Positions 10,113-18,859 of a stretch of DNA of 64,000 nucleotides are shown piece after piece. Positions within the stretch are counted from its first letter, which is position 1, and every line of letters begins with the position of its first letter. Source of the stretch: Kaustia mangrovi (GTDB lineage Bacteria > Pseudomonadota > Alphaproteobacteria > Rhizobiales > Im1); contig NZ_CP058214.1 of NCBI RefSeq assembly GCF_015482775.1, positions 2,966,501-3,030,500 of the forward strand, in the 5' to 3' direction. Position numbers and translations under genes: made by a program. The notes below the pieces were generated by a model that was not told the DNA's origin, did not search any database, and saw only the letters and a list, made by a program, of their open reading frames with translations.

Positions 10113-12818
10113 TCAGGGGTCGTCGGCCGGGGCGGTGGCCTTCTCCGCCCGGAGCGTGACGACGAACTCCGCGCCCCCGGCGTCGCTGTCCGTCAGGGCG
10201 AGCGTGCCGCCGAGCTGCTCGACGATCTGGCGGCTGATCGCCAGCCCCAGGCCGGTGCCCTGCTGGCGCGGCGTCGGCCCCCGCGAGAACTTGGCGAATA
10301 TGCGTTCGCGCTCGGCTTCGGGAATGCCCGGGCCGTTGTCGCGGACACGGGCCTCGTAGAGGCCGTCGCGGACGCTGGCGGACACCGTGACCCGGGGGTC
10401 GGTGCCGGTATTGTACTTGATGGCGTTGGAGACGAGGTTGATGAACACCTGAGCCAGCCGGTCGCGATTGCCGAGGACGACGACGTTGCGCGACCGGGCC
10501 GTGCGCTCGAGCGAGACGCCGGCGGAGCGCGCGAGCGCCTCGCAGCTCTCCATGGCGAGGTCGATGGCGGTTTCGGGGTCGATCCAGCCGGTTTCCCAAT
10601 CCGCCTCGCCGGTCCCCATCCGGTTGAGGTCGAGAATGCCGTCGAGCAGCCTGGTCAGCCTGATGCTCTCGTCCTGGATGATCCTCAGAAAGCGCCGCTG
10701 CTTGTCCTCCTCCAGACCCGGATTGGAGAGCAGCACGTCGCTGAAGGAGCGGATCGAGGTCATCGGCGTGCGCACCTCGTGGCTGACCTGGCTCAGGAAC
10801 TCGTCCTTCTGGGCGTCGATCTCGCGCAATTGTTCGTTGGCCCGGGCGAGCTCGGAGGCCGTCTCCTCCAGTTGCCGCGACTTCTTCTCCAGCTCGGCGG
10901 AATAGGCGCGGATCTGCTCGGTCTCGTCGGCGAGCCGCTTCAGCTCCTCCACGCTGATCGTCTCGCTGCTGACGACGCTGGAGACGAGCGAGCGGGCGGT
11001 CGCCGCGCCGACATTGGCGGCCAGCCGCTGCTCGATGAGCGAGATCAGCTCGTCGCTCGCGACCGTCGTGCGGTCGGCCGGCGCCTTGGCCGCGAACAGC
11101 CCCATCGCCTCAGTCGGGCCGAGGATGCGGTCGGCGATGCGGCGGAGGTCCACGACCCGGGCGGTGCGCCTCAATATGCTGAACTCGTTCTCCATCTGCC
11201 GGCGGAAGACGTCGACGAACAGCCGCGACTGGTAGCGCGCCAGGGGCGTCGGCTCCGACACCATCGAGACGCCGATGAACAGCGCGATATTGGCGAACAG
11301 GCTCCAGAAGACGGCATGGACGAGCGGATCCATGCCCTCCAGCCCGAGCAGGGCGTGCGGCTTCAGGAGCGCGATGCCCCAGGGGCCGTGCTCGATCATG
11401 GCCTGCGACATGAAGAAGGCGCTGCCGAGGCTCGGCAGGAACAGCGTGTAGGCCCACAGGGCGAAGCCCGCCGCAAGCCCCGCCAGCGCACCGCCATGGG
11501 TGGCGTTGCGCCAGAAGAGGCCGCCGACCAGGCTCGGCAGGAACTGCGCGACGCCGCAGAACGAGATCAGCCCGATGGCCGCCAGCGCGTCGGAGGTGCC
11601 GCTCAGCCTGAAATAGACGAAGCCCAGGAACACGATGAACACGATGCTGGCGCGCCGCGCGCCCAGGATGAAGCTGCGCACGGCCTGGGCGCGCGCCACC
11701 GGCACGAGGTTGAGGCGCAGCGCCAGCGGCATGACGATGTGGTTGGAGATCATCGTCGACAGCGCGATGGACGACACGATCACCATCGAGGTGGCCGAGG
11801 AGAAGCCGCCCAGGAAGGCGAGGAGGGCCAGCATGTCCCGGTCGACGTCGAGCGGCAGCGTGACCACGTAGAGATCGGGGTTCGAACCCTCCGGCAGGAC
11901 GTTGAGGCCGGCGACCGCGATCGGCGTGACGAAGATGCACAACAAGAAGAGGTAGAGCGGGAACAGCCAGGACGCCGTGCGGAGCTGGCTCTCGCTCGAA
12001 TTCTCCACGACGGTGACCTGGAACTGCCGGGGCAGGCAGATCACCGCCGCGCCGGCCAGGAAGCACAGGACGATCCAGCGCGTGCCGAAGGTGTCGTGCG
12101 GATCGGTCAGGCTGACCGGCGCGTTCTCGAAGACGGCGCCGGGCGTCTCGCTCAGCCCGAAGACAACCCAGATGCCGACCGCGACGAGGGCGACGAGCTT
12201 GACCACGGCCTCCAGTGCGATGGCGGCGATCACTCCGTGATGGCGCTCGTTCACGTCGATATTGCGCACGCCGAAGACGATGGAGAAGAGGCACAGGCCC
12301 GCCGCGACCCAGAAGGCGGTGACATAGTCCGGCGCGAGATTGATGTTGGCCGCCTCCACCGCGCCGGCGGGAAAGGTGATGACCTGGAAGCTGGAGGTCA
12401 GCGCCTTGAGCTGCAGCGCGATATAGGGGGCGATGGCGATCACGGCGATGACGGTGACCAGCGCGCCGAGTGCGGGGTCCTTGCCGAAACGCGCCGAGAT
12501 CAGGTCGGCGATGGAGGTCGTGTGGTAGATGCGCCCGACGGTGACCAGCTTGCGCAGGAAGATCCACCAGCCGACGAAGACGATGGTGGGCCCCAGATAG
12601 ATCGTCACGAATTCGAGGCCGCTGCGCGCCGCCGACCCGACCGCGCCATAGAAGGTCCAGCTCGTGCAGTAGATCGAGATGGACAGCGTGTAGACGAGCG
12701 GCGACGACAGCCAGCCATGCGGATCCCGCCGCGCGCGCCGGTCGCCGGCGAAGGCGACCGCGAACAGGATCGCGACATAGCCGAGGCAGACGAGGATGAC
12801 GAGATCGGGATTGAGCAT
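10113..12818 (-). CDS. Sodium:solute symporter-domain sensor histidine kinase (CbrA/CrbS-like)
   Basis: 901 residues from ATG 12818, which overlaps the stop of the upstream small gene by one base. Residues 1 to about 500 form an SSS/SLC5 symporter-like domain with about 13 membrane segments (start MLNPDLVILVCLGYVAILF). A linker and coiled-coil region (about 600-670, ELEKKSRQLEETASELARAN) leads to a HisKA domain with phospho-acceptor His680 in SQVSHEVRTPM. A HATPase domain ends the protein, with N box VFINLVSNAIKYN and G boxes DNGPGIP and GTGLGLAIS. In known relatives this architecture links substrate uptake or sensing to control of acetate or amino-acid use. There is no receiver domain in this protein. 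Confidence 0.9.
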   Translation of the reverse strand: MLNPDLVILVCLGYVAILFAVAFAGDRRARRDPHGWLSSPLVYTLSISIYCTSWTFYGAVGSAARSGLEFVTIYLGPTIVFVGWWIFLRKLVTVGRIYHTTSIADLISARFGKDPALGALVTVIAVIAIAPYIALQLKALTSSFQVITFPAGAVEAANINLAPDYVTAFWVAAGLCLFSIVFGVRNIDVNERHHGVIAAIALEAVVKLVALVAVGIWVVFGLSETPGAVFENAPVSLTDPHDTFGTRWIVLCFLAGAAVICLPRQFQVTVVENSSESQLRTASWLFPLYLFLLCIFVTPIAVAGLNVLPEGSNPDLYVVTLPLDVDRDMLALLAFLGGFSSATSMVIVSSIALSTMISNHIVMPLALRLNLVPVARAQAVRSFILGARRASIVFIVFLGFVYFRLSGTSDALAAIGLISFCGVAQFLPSLVGGLFWRNATHGGALAGLAAGFALWAYTLFLPSLGSAFFMSQAMIEHGPWGIALLKPHALLGLEGMDPLVHAVFWSLFANIALFIGVSMVSEPTPLARYQSRLFVDVFRRQMENEFSILRRTARVVDLRRIADRILGPTEAMGLFAAKAPADRTTVASDELISLIEQRLAANVGAATARSLVSSVVSSETISVEELKRLADETEQIRAYSAELEKKSRQLEETASELARANEQLREIDAQKDEFLSQVSHEVRTPMTSIRSFSDVLLSNPGLEEDKQRRFLRIIQDESIRLTRLLDGILDLNRMGTGEADWETGWIDPETAIDLAMESCEALARSAGVSLERTARSRNVVVLGNRDRLAQVFINLVSNAIKYNTGTDPRVTVSASVRDGLYEARVRDNGPGIPEAERERIFAKFSRGPTPRQQGTGLGLAISRQIVEQLGGTLALTDSDAGGAEFVVTLRAEKATAPADDP

Positions 12819-13099
12819 CAGCGCTGCCCGCCGGCTGCGGGGTCCGGGGGATCCCCGTCTCCGCCCTCGTCTCCGGTCCCGTCCGCGATGTGCGCCAGGT
12901 GTCGCGCCACCAGGAAGGCGCACAGGATGATGCCGCCCCAGGCGCAGAACAGATAGAGGATGATCAGCGGGATGCCGGCAATCGAGACCGGCGCCGCGAA
13001 GATCAGGATGACTGGCGGAAGGAGCAGCACGACGGTGAGGAAGGGCAGCACAGAGGCCACATCCCGCGCGCCGCGCCTATCGGCATCCCGGCCATTCAT
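12818..13099 (-). CDS. Small membrane protein with two transmembrane helices
   Basis: 93 residues, starting 2 bp after the response-regulator stop and ending in a one-base overlap with the kinase start (TGATG). Two hydrophobic helices, VASVLPFLTVVLLLPPVILI and a second around IPLIILYLFCAWGGIILCAF, are followed by an acidic Gly/Asp-rich tail. I do not recognise a named family. By position and size it resembles the small accessory subunits that accompany SSS symporters, so an accessory role to the symporter-kinase is a reasonable guess. Confidence 0.7.
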   Translation of the reverse strand: MNGRDADRRGARDVASVLPFLTVVLLLPPVILIFAAPVSIAGIPLIILYLFCAWGGIILCAFLVARHLAHIADGTGDEGGDGDPPDPAAGGQR

Positions 13100-13100
13100 G

Positions 13101-13472
13101 TCACGCCCCCGAGAGCGCCCGCACCTGCTCGACGACTTCGGCGTTGGAGAACGGCTTGGTGATGAAGGCGTTGGCCCCGATGGCCTCGGCCGTCTTGCGG
13201 TCCTGCGCCTGCCCCTTCGCCGTGAGCACCAGAACGGGCAGCGAGGCGAGCTCGGCATCCGCGCGCATGGCCTTCAGCACGTCGAAGCCGTTCATGCCGG
13301 GCAGCATCAGGTCGAGCACGACCGCGCCGAACCGGTCACGCCGCAGGCGCGACAGCGCCGCCTTGCCGTCCGACACGATCTCGACCTCGAAGCCCGCCTG
13401 TTCCAGAATGAAGCGCAGGGACTCGACGATGTTCGACTCGTCCTCCACGATCAGGATCTGTCCTGTTGCCAC
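13101..13472 (-). CDS. Single-domain response regulator
   Basis: About 123 residues and only a receiver domain. The acidic pocket is VEDE, the phospho-acceptor is Asp54 in VVLDLMLPGMNG, the Thr is in VLTAKG and the conserved Lys is in FITKPF. No output domain follows. The ATG at 13481 abuts the ribosome site GGGGAGG with no spacer, whereas the GTG three codons on has a 9-bp spacing, so I prefer GTG 13472. It is first in an operon with the small membrane protein and symporter-kinase. A phosphorelay or protein-protein output is implied because it cannot bind DNA itself. Confidence 0.85.
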   Translation of the reverse strand: MATGQILIVEDESNIVESLRFILEQAGFEVEIVSDGKAALSRLRRDRFGAVVLDLMLPGMNGFDVLKAMRADAELASLPVLVLTAKGQAQDRKTAEAIGANAFITKPFSNAEVVEQVRALSGA

Positions 13473-13573
13473 CGATCCCATCCTCCCCTGTTTTTTGACT
13501 GCCACTATAGGAGCAGCGGCAGCGGCGTAAACATAGGTCTTTCGTCTCACGGGACGCGCCGGCATGCGGGCCT

Positions 13574-15037
13574 TCAGGCGAGCAGGGCCGCTTCCTGCCG
13601 GTGGCCGCAATCCTCGCGCGGGCACAGCCGGCAGACCGTTCCGACCGGCAGCATGGCGGTGGACCGGTCGATCCCGTCGCCATAGACCACGCGGTGGGCC
13701 TGCGAGGCCGGGCAGACCAGCATGACGGACAGAAGCCGCCTCGGCATGCCGACCGCCCGCGAGCCCTTCTCCACGGCCCGGGCGAAGAACAGGAACCGGT
13801 CCGTCGACGGCAGTTCGCCGAAGCAGCGCACGGTGGTGCCGGGCGACTGGAAGGCGCCATAGACGGGCCAGAGCGGGCAGCCCGTGCCGTATCGCGGCAT
13901 CGGCAGTTCCGACAGCGGCAGCCTCTTGGTCACATAGCCGGAGGGGTCGGAGCGCATATAGCCGAAGCGCACGCCCTCCCGGCCCGGCCGGCGCAGCGTC
14001 GCGGCACGGTGGGCGGCCTGCTCGTAGGAGACGCCGAAGGCCCGCGACAGGATGTCGAGATCGTAGCGGCAGTCCTCCGCCCGCTCGAGGAACGCCTCGT
14101 AGGGCATGAGCACCGCCGCGGCGGTGTAGCTGTGGAGCGCGGCAGTCGCTAGGTCGCGCGCCTCCTCCGTGCCGAGCGCGCCATGATCGCCGACGAGCGC
14201 GCCGACCGCGTCGGCGGCCATGGGCGCGACGGCCTCGCGCACCGCGCGGAAACGCGCCGTCTCCGGAGCGGGGAGGGACGCCGTCCCGCCGTCGGCAGGG
14301 GCGTGCGGCGCCGGGGCCATGGCCCGGGCCACCGCGCCGTGGTCGCGCAGTCTGGCCGCCAGGGTCTCCAGACGGTCGAAATAGTTGTCGGATTCGAAGA
14401 TGAAGGCGTCGACATGCTCCATCGGCGTGGCGGAGCGCACCCTGATATTCGCGCTCTCGAAGAAGCCGACCAGGGACTGGGCGGTCGCCGACAGGTTGCG
14501 CGACGCCGAGCCGACGATGGACAGGAAGCGCGCATTGTCCCGGGTCGACAGCGCACCGCCCGACTCCAGGATCTCCGCGGCCGAGCGCACCGAGGTGATG
14601 TCGGTGAGCATGCGGTGCACGCTCTCGCTCAGAAAGGGGTCGCGGTTCAGCCGGTCGGCGAGCGCCAGCACGGCCTGGTGCCGGTCGTTATAGGCCCGGT
14701 AGAGCCGCACGACGAGTTCGGCCCAGTCGGGATGGCGCCCCACGACCGCCCCGGCATCGGCGGGCCGTTTCGTCCGGCCGTCTATGGCCGGGTCGGACGC
14801 GATCTCCTCAAGGGTCTCCGCCAGGCGCCGCTCCGCCTCGCCGTCGAGCGCGGCCCTGTCGACGCCGAGGCCCTGGCCGATGCGGTCGAGCAGGGCGCCG
14901 GCGGCGGGGCGCTTGTTGCACTCGATGAGGTTCAGATAGGACGCGGAAATGCCCGCGCGCCGGGCGAGCTCGATCTGGGTGAGCCCCTTCTCGGTGCGCA
15001 GCGCGCGGATCTTCAATCCCGTCAGGGCCTGGGCCAC
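13574..15037 (-). CDS. XRE-family short-chain fatty-acyl-CoA regulator (ScfR/RamB-like)
   Basis: 487 residues. The N-terminal helix-turn-helix (IRALRTEKGLTQIELARRAG, about 10-29, then SASYLNLIECNKRPA) is of the XRE type. A long middle region contains an IrrE-like segment. The C-terminal domain is Cys-rich, with GCPLWPVYGAFQSPG and a final CRLCPREDCGH cluster, as in proteins annotated as short-chain fatty-acyl-CoA regulators. Characterised relatives such as RamB of corynebacteria control acetate or propionate metabolism. It is divergent from the Liv/Urt-type transporter and has an inverted repeat just ahead of its start, so it may control itself and that transporter. Confidence 0.85.
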   Translation of the reverse strand: MAQALTGLKIRALRTEKGLTQIELARRAGISASYLNLIECNKRPAAGALLDRIGQGLGVDRAALDGEAERRLAETLEEIASDPAIDGRTKRPADAGAVVGRHPDWAELVVRLYRAYNDRHQAVLALADRLNRDPFLSESVHRMLTDITSVRSAAEILESGGALSTRDNARFLSIVGSASRNLSATAQSLVGFFESANIRVRSATPMEHVDAFIFESDNYFDRLETLAARLRDHGAVARAMAPAPHAPADGGTASLPAPETARFRAVREAVAPMAADAVGALVGDHGALGTEEARDLATAALHSYTAAAVLMPYEAFLERAEDCRYDLDILSRAFGVSYEQAAHRAATLRRPGREGVRFGYMRSDPSGYVTKRLPLSELPMPRYGTGCPLWPVYGAFQSPGTTVRCFGELPSTDRFLFFARAVEKGSRAVGMPRRLLSVMLVCPASQAHRVVYGDGIDRSTAMLPVGTVCRLCPREDCGHRQEAALLA

Positions 15038-15061
15038 GGTCGCGGTCTCCCTTCCGGAGAT

Positions 15062-15078
15062 TTGTAAAATTATTACAA
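15062..15078. promoter_or_regulatory. Inverted repeat TTGTAA-N5-TTACAA, possible regulator site
   Basis: A perfect 6-bp inverted repeat separated by AATTA lies 25 bp upstream of the XRE regulator start, in the only AT-rich part of the 198-bp divergent region shared with the transporter operon. Position suggests an autoregulatory operator, and no experimental site is known to me for this protein. The rest of the gap holds a small AGCTTG-ATT-CAAGCT hairpin near 15174-15188 and the GGGAGG ribosome site of the binding protein. Confidence 0.45.
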
Positions 15079-15235
15079 GGCAGACGCAATACGAGAATGA
15101 AAATTTACAGAAAAACTCATATAAACCAAAGGCTTATTGATGATTAGACATTTTGCCCCGAGAATGCGGCGAAGCTTGATTCAAGCTGAAAGGCCGAAAT
15201 CCAAATCCATAACGGCCATGCGAAGGGAGGATTAC

Positions 15236-16588
15236 ATGAAACTTGACCGCATGAACCGCCGCCTCTTTCTGAAGGGCAGCGCCATGGCAGGCGCGGGGCT
15301 TGCCATGCCGACCATCCTGACCTCGCGCGCACGGGCGCAGGACTTCACCAACGCGCCGAAGGGCAGCAGCGTCACCCTCGGCTTCAACGTGCCCCAGACG
15401 GGCGCCTATGCCGACGAGGGGGCGGACGAGCTGCGCGCCTACAAGCTCGCCGTCAAGCATCTGAACGGCGAAGGCGACGGCGGCATGCTCAACACCTTCT
15501 CCTCCAAGGCGCTGAAGGGCGACGGCATCCTCGGCAAGAAGGTCGAATACGTCACCGGCGACACGCAGACCAAGTCGGACGCCGCGCGCGCCTCCGCCAA
15601 GCGCATGATCGAGCGCGACGGTGCGCTGATGATCACAGGCGGCTCGTCGTCGGGCGTGGCCATCGCCGTCCAGGGGCTGTGCCAGGAGAGCGGCGTGATC
15701 TTCATGGCCGGCCTGACCCATTCCAACGACACCACGGGCAAGGACAAGAAGGCCAACGGCTTCCGCCACTTCTTCAATGCCTACATGTCCGGCGCGGCGC
15801 TGGCCCCGGTGCTGAAGGACGCCTATGGCACCGACCGCAAGGCCTATCACCTGACCGCCGACTACACCTGGGGCTGGACGCAGGAGGCCTCCATCAAGGC
15901 GGCCACCGAGGCGCTCGGCTGGGAGACGGTGGAGACCGTGCGCACCCCGCTCGGCGCCGGCGACTTCTCGCAGTACATCACGCCCGTCCTGAACTCCGGC
16001 GCCGATGTCCTGATCCTGAACCACTACGGCAAGGACATGGTCAACTCGCTGACCCAGGCGGTGCAGTTCGGCCTGCGCGACAAGACCGTCAACGGCAAGC
16101 AGTTCGAGGTCGTCGTGCCGCTCTATTCGCGCCTCATGGCCCAGGGGGCCGGCAAGGCGGTGAAGGGCATCTTCGGCTCCACCAACTGGCACTGGTCGCT
16201 GCAGGACGAGGGCTCCAAGGCTTTCGTGAAGTCCTTCGGCCAGGAATACGGCTTCCCGCCGAGCCAGGCGGCGCATACCTGCTACGTGCAGACCCTGCTC
16301 TATGCCGACGCCGCCGCGCGCGCCGGCAGCTTCAACCCCTGCGAGATCGTCGCGGCGCTGGAGGACTTCGAGTTCGACGGGCTGGGCAACGGGCCCACGC
16401 TCTATCGCGGCGCCGACCATCAGTGCTTCAAGAAGGTGCTGGTGGTGCGAGGCAAGGAGAACCCGGAATCGGAGTTCGACATCCTCGAGGTCTATGACGA
16501 GGTGCCGGCCGAGCAGGTCACCTATGCGCCGGACCACGAGATGTTCGCGGGCGGCGATCTCGGCTCCTGCAATACCGGCGGGGCCTGA
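15236..16588 (+). CDS. Branched-chain-amino-acid/urea-type ABC transporter substrate-binding protein
   Basis: 450 residues from ATG 15236, which follows AAGGGAGG at the right distance; a longer frame to 15137 lacks such a site. A Tat leader (NRRLFLKGSAMAGAG, cleavage near SRARAQ) precedes a type I periplasmic-binding fold of the LivJ/UrtA/AmiC class (VTLGFNVPQTGAYADEG). It is first of a five-gene Liv/Urt-type operon. The ligand is unknown. Given the divergent acyl-CoA-type regulator, a short-chain carboxylate or amide is as plausible as an amino acid. Confidence 0.9.
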   Translation: MKLDRMNRRLFLKGSAMAGAGLAMPTILTSRARAQDFTNAPKGSSVTLGFNVPQTGAYADEGADELRAYKLAVKHLNGEGDGGMLNTFSSKALKGDGILGKKVEYVTGDTQTKSDAARASAKRMIERDGALMITGGSSSGVAIAVQGLCQESGVIFMAGLTHSNDTTGKDKKANGFRHFFNAYMSGAALAPVLKDAYGTDRKAYHLTADYTWGWTQEASIKAATEALGWETVETVRTPLGAGDFSQYITPVLNSGADVLILNHYGKDMVNSLTQAVQFGLRDKTVNGKQFEVVVPLYSRLMAQGAGKAVKGIFGSTNWHWSLQDEGSKAFVKSFGQEYGFPPSQAAHTCYVQTLLYADAAARAGSFNPCEIVAALEDFEFDGLGNGPTLYRGADHQCFKKVLVVRGKENPESEFDILEVYDEVPAEQVTYAPDHEMFAGGDLGSCNTGGA

Positions 16589-16639
16589 GGCCGCACGCTT
16601 TTGGCAATGAGTGCGGCCGCCTTTCGCGGGCGGCCGCAC
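16589..16639 (+). terminator. Mutually exclusive hairpins between binding protein and permease
   Basis: Immediately after the stop codon, GGCCGCAC (16589-16596) can pair with GTGCGGCC (16611-16618). The same middle segment, extended to GTGCGGCCGC (16611-16620), forms a perfect 10-bp stem with GCGGCCGCAC (16630-16639) across a 9-nt loop. Neither is followed by a U run. A processing or partial-termination hairpin that keeps binding-protein mRNA more abundant than permease mRNA is the usual role; the three-arm arrangement would also allow attenuation. Confidence 0.6.
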
Positions 16640-16661
16640 CGCTTCCCCCGGAGCATCTTCG

Positions 16662-17687
16662 ATGGACTCAATTCTCCTGCAGGTCCTGAACGGGCTGGAC
16701 AAGGGTGGCGCCTACGCGCTGATCGCGCTCGGCCTCACCCTCGTCTTCGGCACGCTCGGCGTCGTCAACTTCGCCCATGGCGCGCTGTTCATGCTCGGCG
16801 CCTTCGTGGCGGTCGTGGTCAACCGCGTCCTCCAGATCGAGACCGTCAAGCTCGACGAGACCAAGCTCACGCCATGGGGCACGCCGACGGAGATTCGCAC
16901 GCCCGTGGTGCAGGACTGGCTCGGCGATTTCGGCGCCTTCCTGGTGCAGTACTCCGTTCCGCTGTCCATACTGGCGGCGATCCCGGTCATGCTGCTGGTC
17001 GGCTGGGTGATGGAGCGCGGCCTGATCCGCTTCTTCTACCGCCGGCCCCATGCCGAACAGATCCTGGTCACCTTCGGCCTGGCGATCGTGCTGCAGGAGA
17101 TCATCAAGGCCTTCTTCGGCGCCAATCCGATCCCGCTCACCGCGCCCGACACCATGTCGGGCAGCGCCAATGTGGGCGAATGGTTCGGGCTCGGCGCAGG
17201 GCTGGCCTATCCCTGGTGGCGGCTCGTCTATCTGGGCTTCTCGCTCGCCCTGGTCGCGCTCGTCCTGGGCTTCCTGCAGTTCACCACCTACGGCATGGTG
17301 GTGCGCGCCGGCATGCAGGACCGCCAGACGGTCGGCTTCCTCGGCATCAATATCGAGCGCCGCTTCACCGTGGTCTTCGGCATCGCCGCCGTGGTCGCGG
17401 GCGTCGCCGGCGTCATGTACACGCCCATCGTGCCGCCGAACTATCACATGGGCATGGACTTCCTCGTCCTGTCCTTCGTGGTCGTCGTGGTCGGGGGCAT
17501 GGGGTCGGTGACCGGCGCCGTGCTGGCCGGCTTCCTCCTGGGCATCCTGCAGAGCTTCGCCTCGATGAACGAGGTCAAGGAGATCCTGCCCGGTATCGAC
17601 CAGGTGATCATCTATCTGATCGCCGTGATCGTCCTGCTTGTGCGCCCGCGCGGACTGATGGGCCAGCGCGGCGTCATGGAGAGCTGA
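16662..17687 (+). CDS. Branched-chain-type ABC transporter permease, LivH/UrtB-like
   Basis: 341 residues from ATG 16662, 8 bp after GGAG. Multi-spanning with the LivH-class opening LNGLDKGGAYALIALGLTLV and the conserved VVNFAHGALFMLGAF. A soluble insertion of about 35 residues (near 60-95) separates the first helices. The C-terminal half holds GMQDRQTVGFLGINIERRF and VVGGMGSVTGAVLAGFLLG. It pairs with the next gene to form the channel, and only 3 bp separate them. Confidence 0.92.
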   Translation: MDSILLQVLNGLDKGGAYALIALGLTLVFGTLGVVNFAHGALFMLGAFVAVVVNRVLQIETVKLDETKLTPWGTPTEIRTPVVQDWLGDFGAFLVQYSVPLSILAAIPVMLLVGWVMERGLIRFFYRRPHAEQILVTFGLAIVLQEIIKAFFGANPIPLTAPDTMSGSANVGEWFGLGAGLAYPWWRLVYLGFSLALVALVLGFLQFTTYGMVVRAGMQDRQTVGFLGINIERRFTVVFGIAAVVAGVAGVMYTPIVPPNYHMGMDFLVLSFVVVVVGGMGSVTGAVLAGFLLGILQSFASMNEVKEILPGIDQVIIYLIAVIVLLVRPRGLMGQRGVMES

Positions 17688-17690
17688 ACG

Positions 17691-18851
17691 ATGGACGCCA
17701 CGACCTTGCGCAACGATCTGGTCTATATGGCCATCTTCACCGTCGCCGTGCTGACCATGCCGTTCTGGCTCGATCCGTTCGGCGCGAACTATCCCGACCT
17801 TCTCCAGCGTTTCGCGATCTACGGGATATTCGCCATCGGCTTCAACATCCTGTTCGGCTTCACGGGCTATCTGTCCTTCGGCCATGCGGCCTTCCTAGGC
17901 GTCGGCTCCTATGCTGCGGTGTGGTCGTTCAAGCTTCTGAGCATGAACGCCATTCCCGCGATCCTCTTCGGCACGGTCGCCGCCGGCCTGTTCTCGGTCG
18001 TCATCGGCTATGTCTGCCTGCGCCGCGCGGGGATCTATTTCGCGATCCTGACGCTGGCCTTCGCCCAGATGTCGTACAACCTCGCCTATTCGGTGCTCAC
18101 GCCGATTACCAATGGCGAGACCGGGCTGCAGCTGTCGCTGCAGGATCCGCGCATCCTCGACCGGGTCTTCGGCGCGCCGGAGACGGGAGGGCTGCCCTTC
18201 CCGGTCTTCCTCGGCTACGAGCTGAACGGCTATCCGGGCTTCTATTTCTGCGCGGTGCTGCTCATCGTCGCTTTCTTCGTCTCCCTGCGCATCAGCCGCT
18301 CGCCCTTCGGCATGGCGCTGCGCGCGATCAAGTCGAACCAGACGCGCATGGGCTATACCGGCTTCAGCACGCGGCCCTACACGCTCGCCTCCTTCGTCAT
18401 ATCGGGCATGTATGCGGGGCTGGCGGGCGCGCTCCTGGCGGTGACCGACCCGCTCGCGGGCGCGGAGCGCATGCAGTGGACGGCCTCGGGCGAGGTGGTG
18501 CTCATGACCATTCTCGGCGGCGCCGGCACGCTTGTCGGGCCGATCATCGGCGCGGGCGTGATCAAGTATTTCGAGAACATCTTCTCCGCCTTCCACGAGG
18601 CGCGGCTGCACGAGGTGTTCGCGTTCCTCCCCGACGGTCTGGAGGACGTCCTCGTGACGATCACCAGGCCGTTCGTCGGGGAAGGCTGGCATCTCACCCT
18701 CGGCGTGATCTTCATGCTGATCGTCATCTTCCTGCCGGGCGGCCTGATGGAGGGGGTGCGGCGCGTCCGTTCCGCCATCGGCCGCAGCTCCTCCGGGCAC
18801 GATCCGTCCGGCCGGAGCGAAGAGCAGGCGAAACTCCATCCCGCCGAGTAG
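17691..18851 (+). CDS. Branched-chain-type ABC transporter permease, LivM/UrtC-like
   Basis: 386 residues with about ten membrane segments. It carries the LivM hallmarks [20 protein letters not shown] and [18 protein letters not shown] hydrophilic loop (about 140-180) and a polar C-terminal tail after [12 protein letters not shown] are present. The next ATPase starts 8 bp later behind GGAGGA. Confidence 0.92.
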   Translation: MDATTLRNDLVYMAIFTVAVLTMPFWLDPFGANYPDLLQRFAIYGIFAIGFNILFGFTGYLSFGHAAFLGVGSYAAVWSFKLLSMNAIPAILFGTVAAGLFSVVIGYVCLRRAGIYFAILTLAFAQMSYNLAYSVLTPITNGETGLQLSLQDPRILDRVFGAPETGGLPFPVFLGYELNGYPGFYFCAVLLIVAFFVSLRISRSPFGMALRAIKSNQTRMGYTGFSTRPYTLASFVISGMYAGLAGALLAVTDPLAGAERMQWTASGEVVLMTILGGAGTLVGPIIGAGVIKYFENIFSAFHEARLHEVFAFLPDGLEDVLVTITRPFVGEGWHLTLGVIFMLIVIFLPGGLMEGVRRVRSAIGRSSSGHDPSGRSEEQAKLHPAE

Positions 18852-18859
18852 GAGGACCG

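Noticed and set aside
10779-12956. A 725-codon plus-strand open frame opposite the symporter-kinase
   Set aside because: Antisense shadow rich in Asp, Glu, Arg and Gly; no domain or start signal, while the minus strand has a complete kinase.
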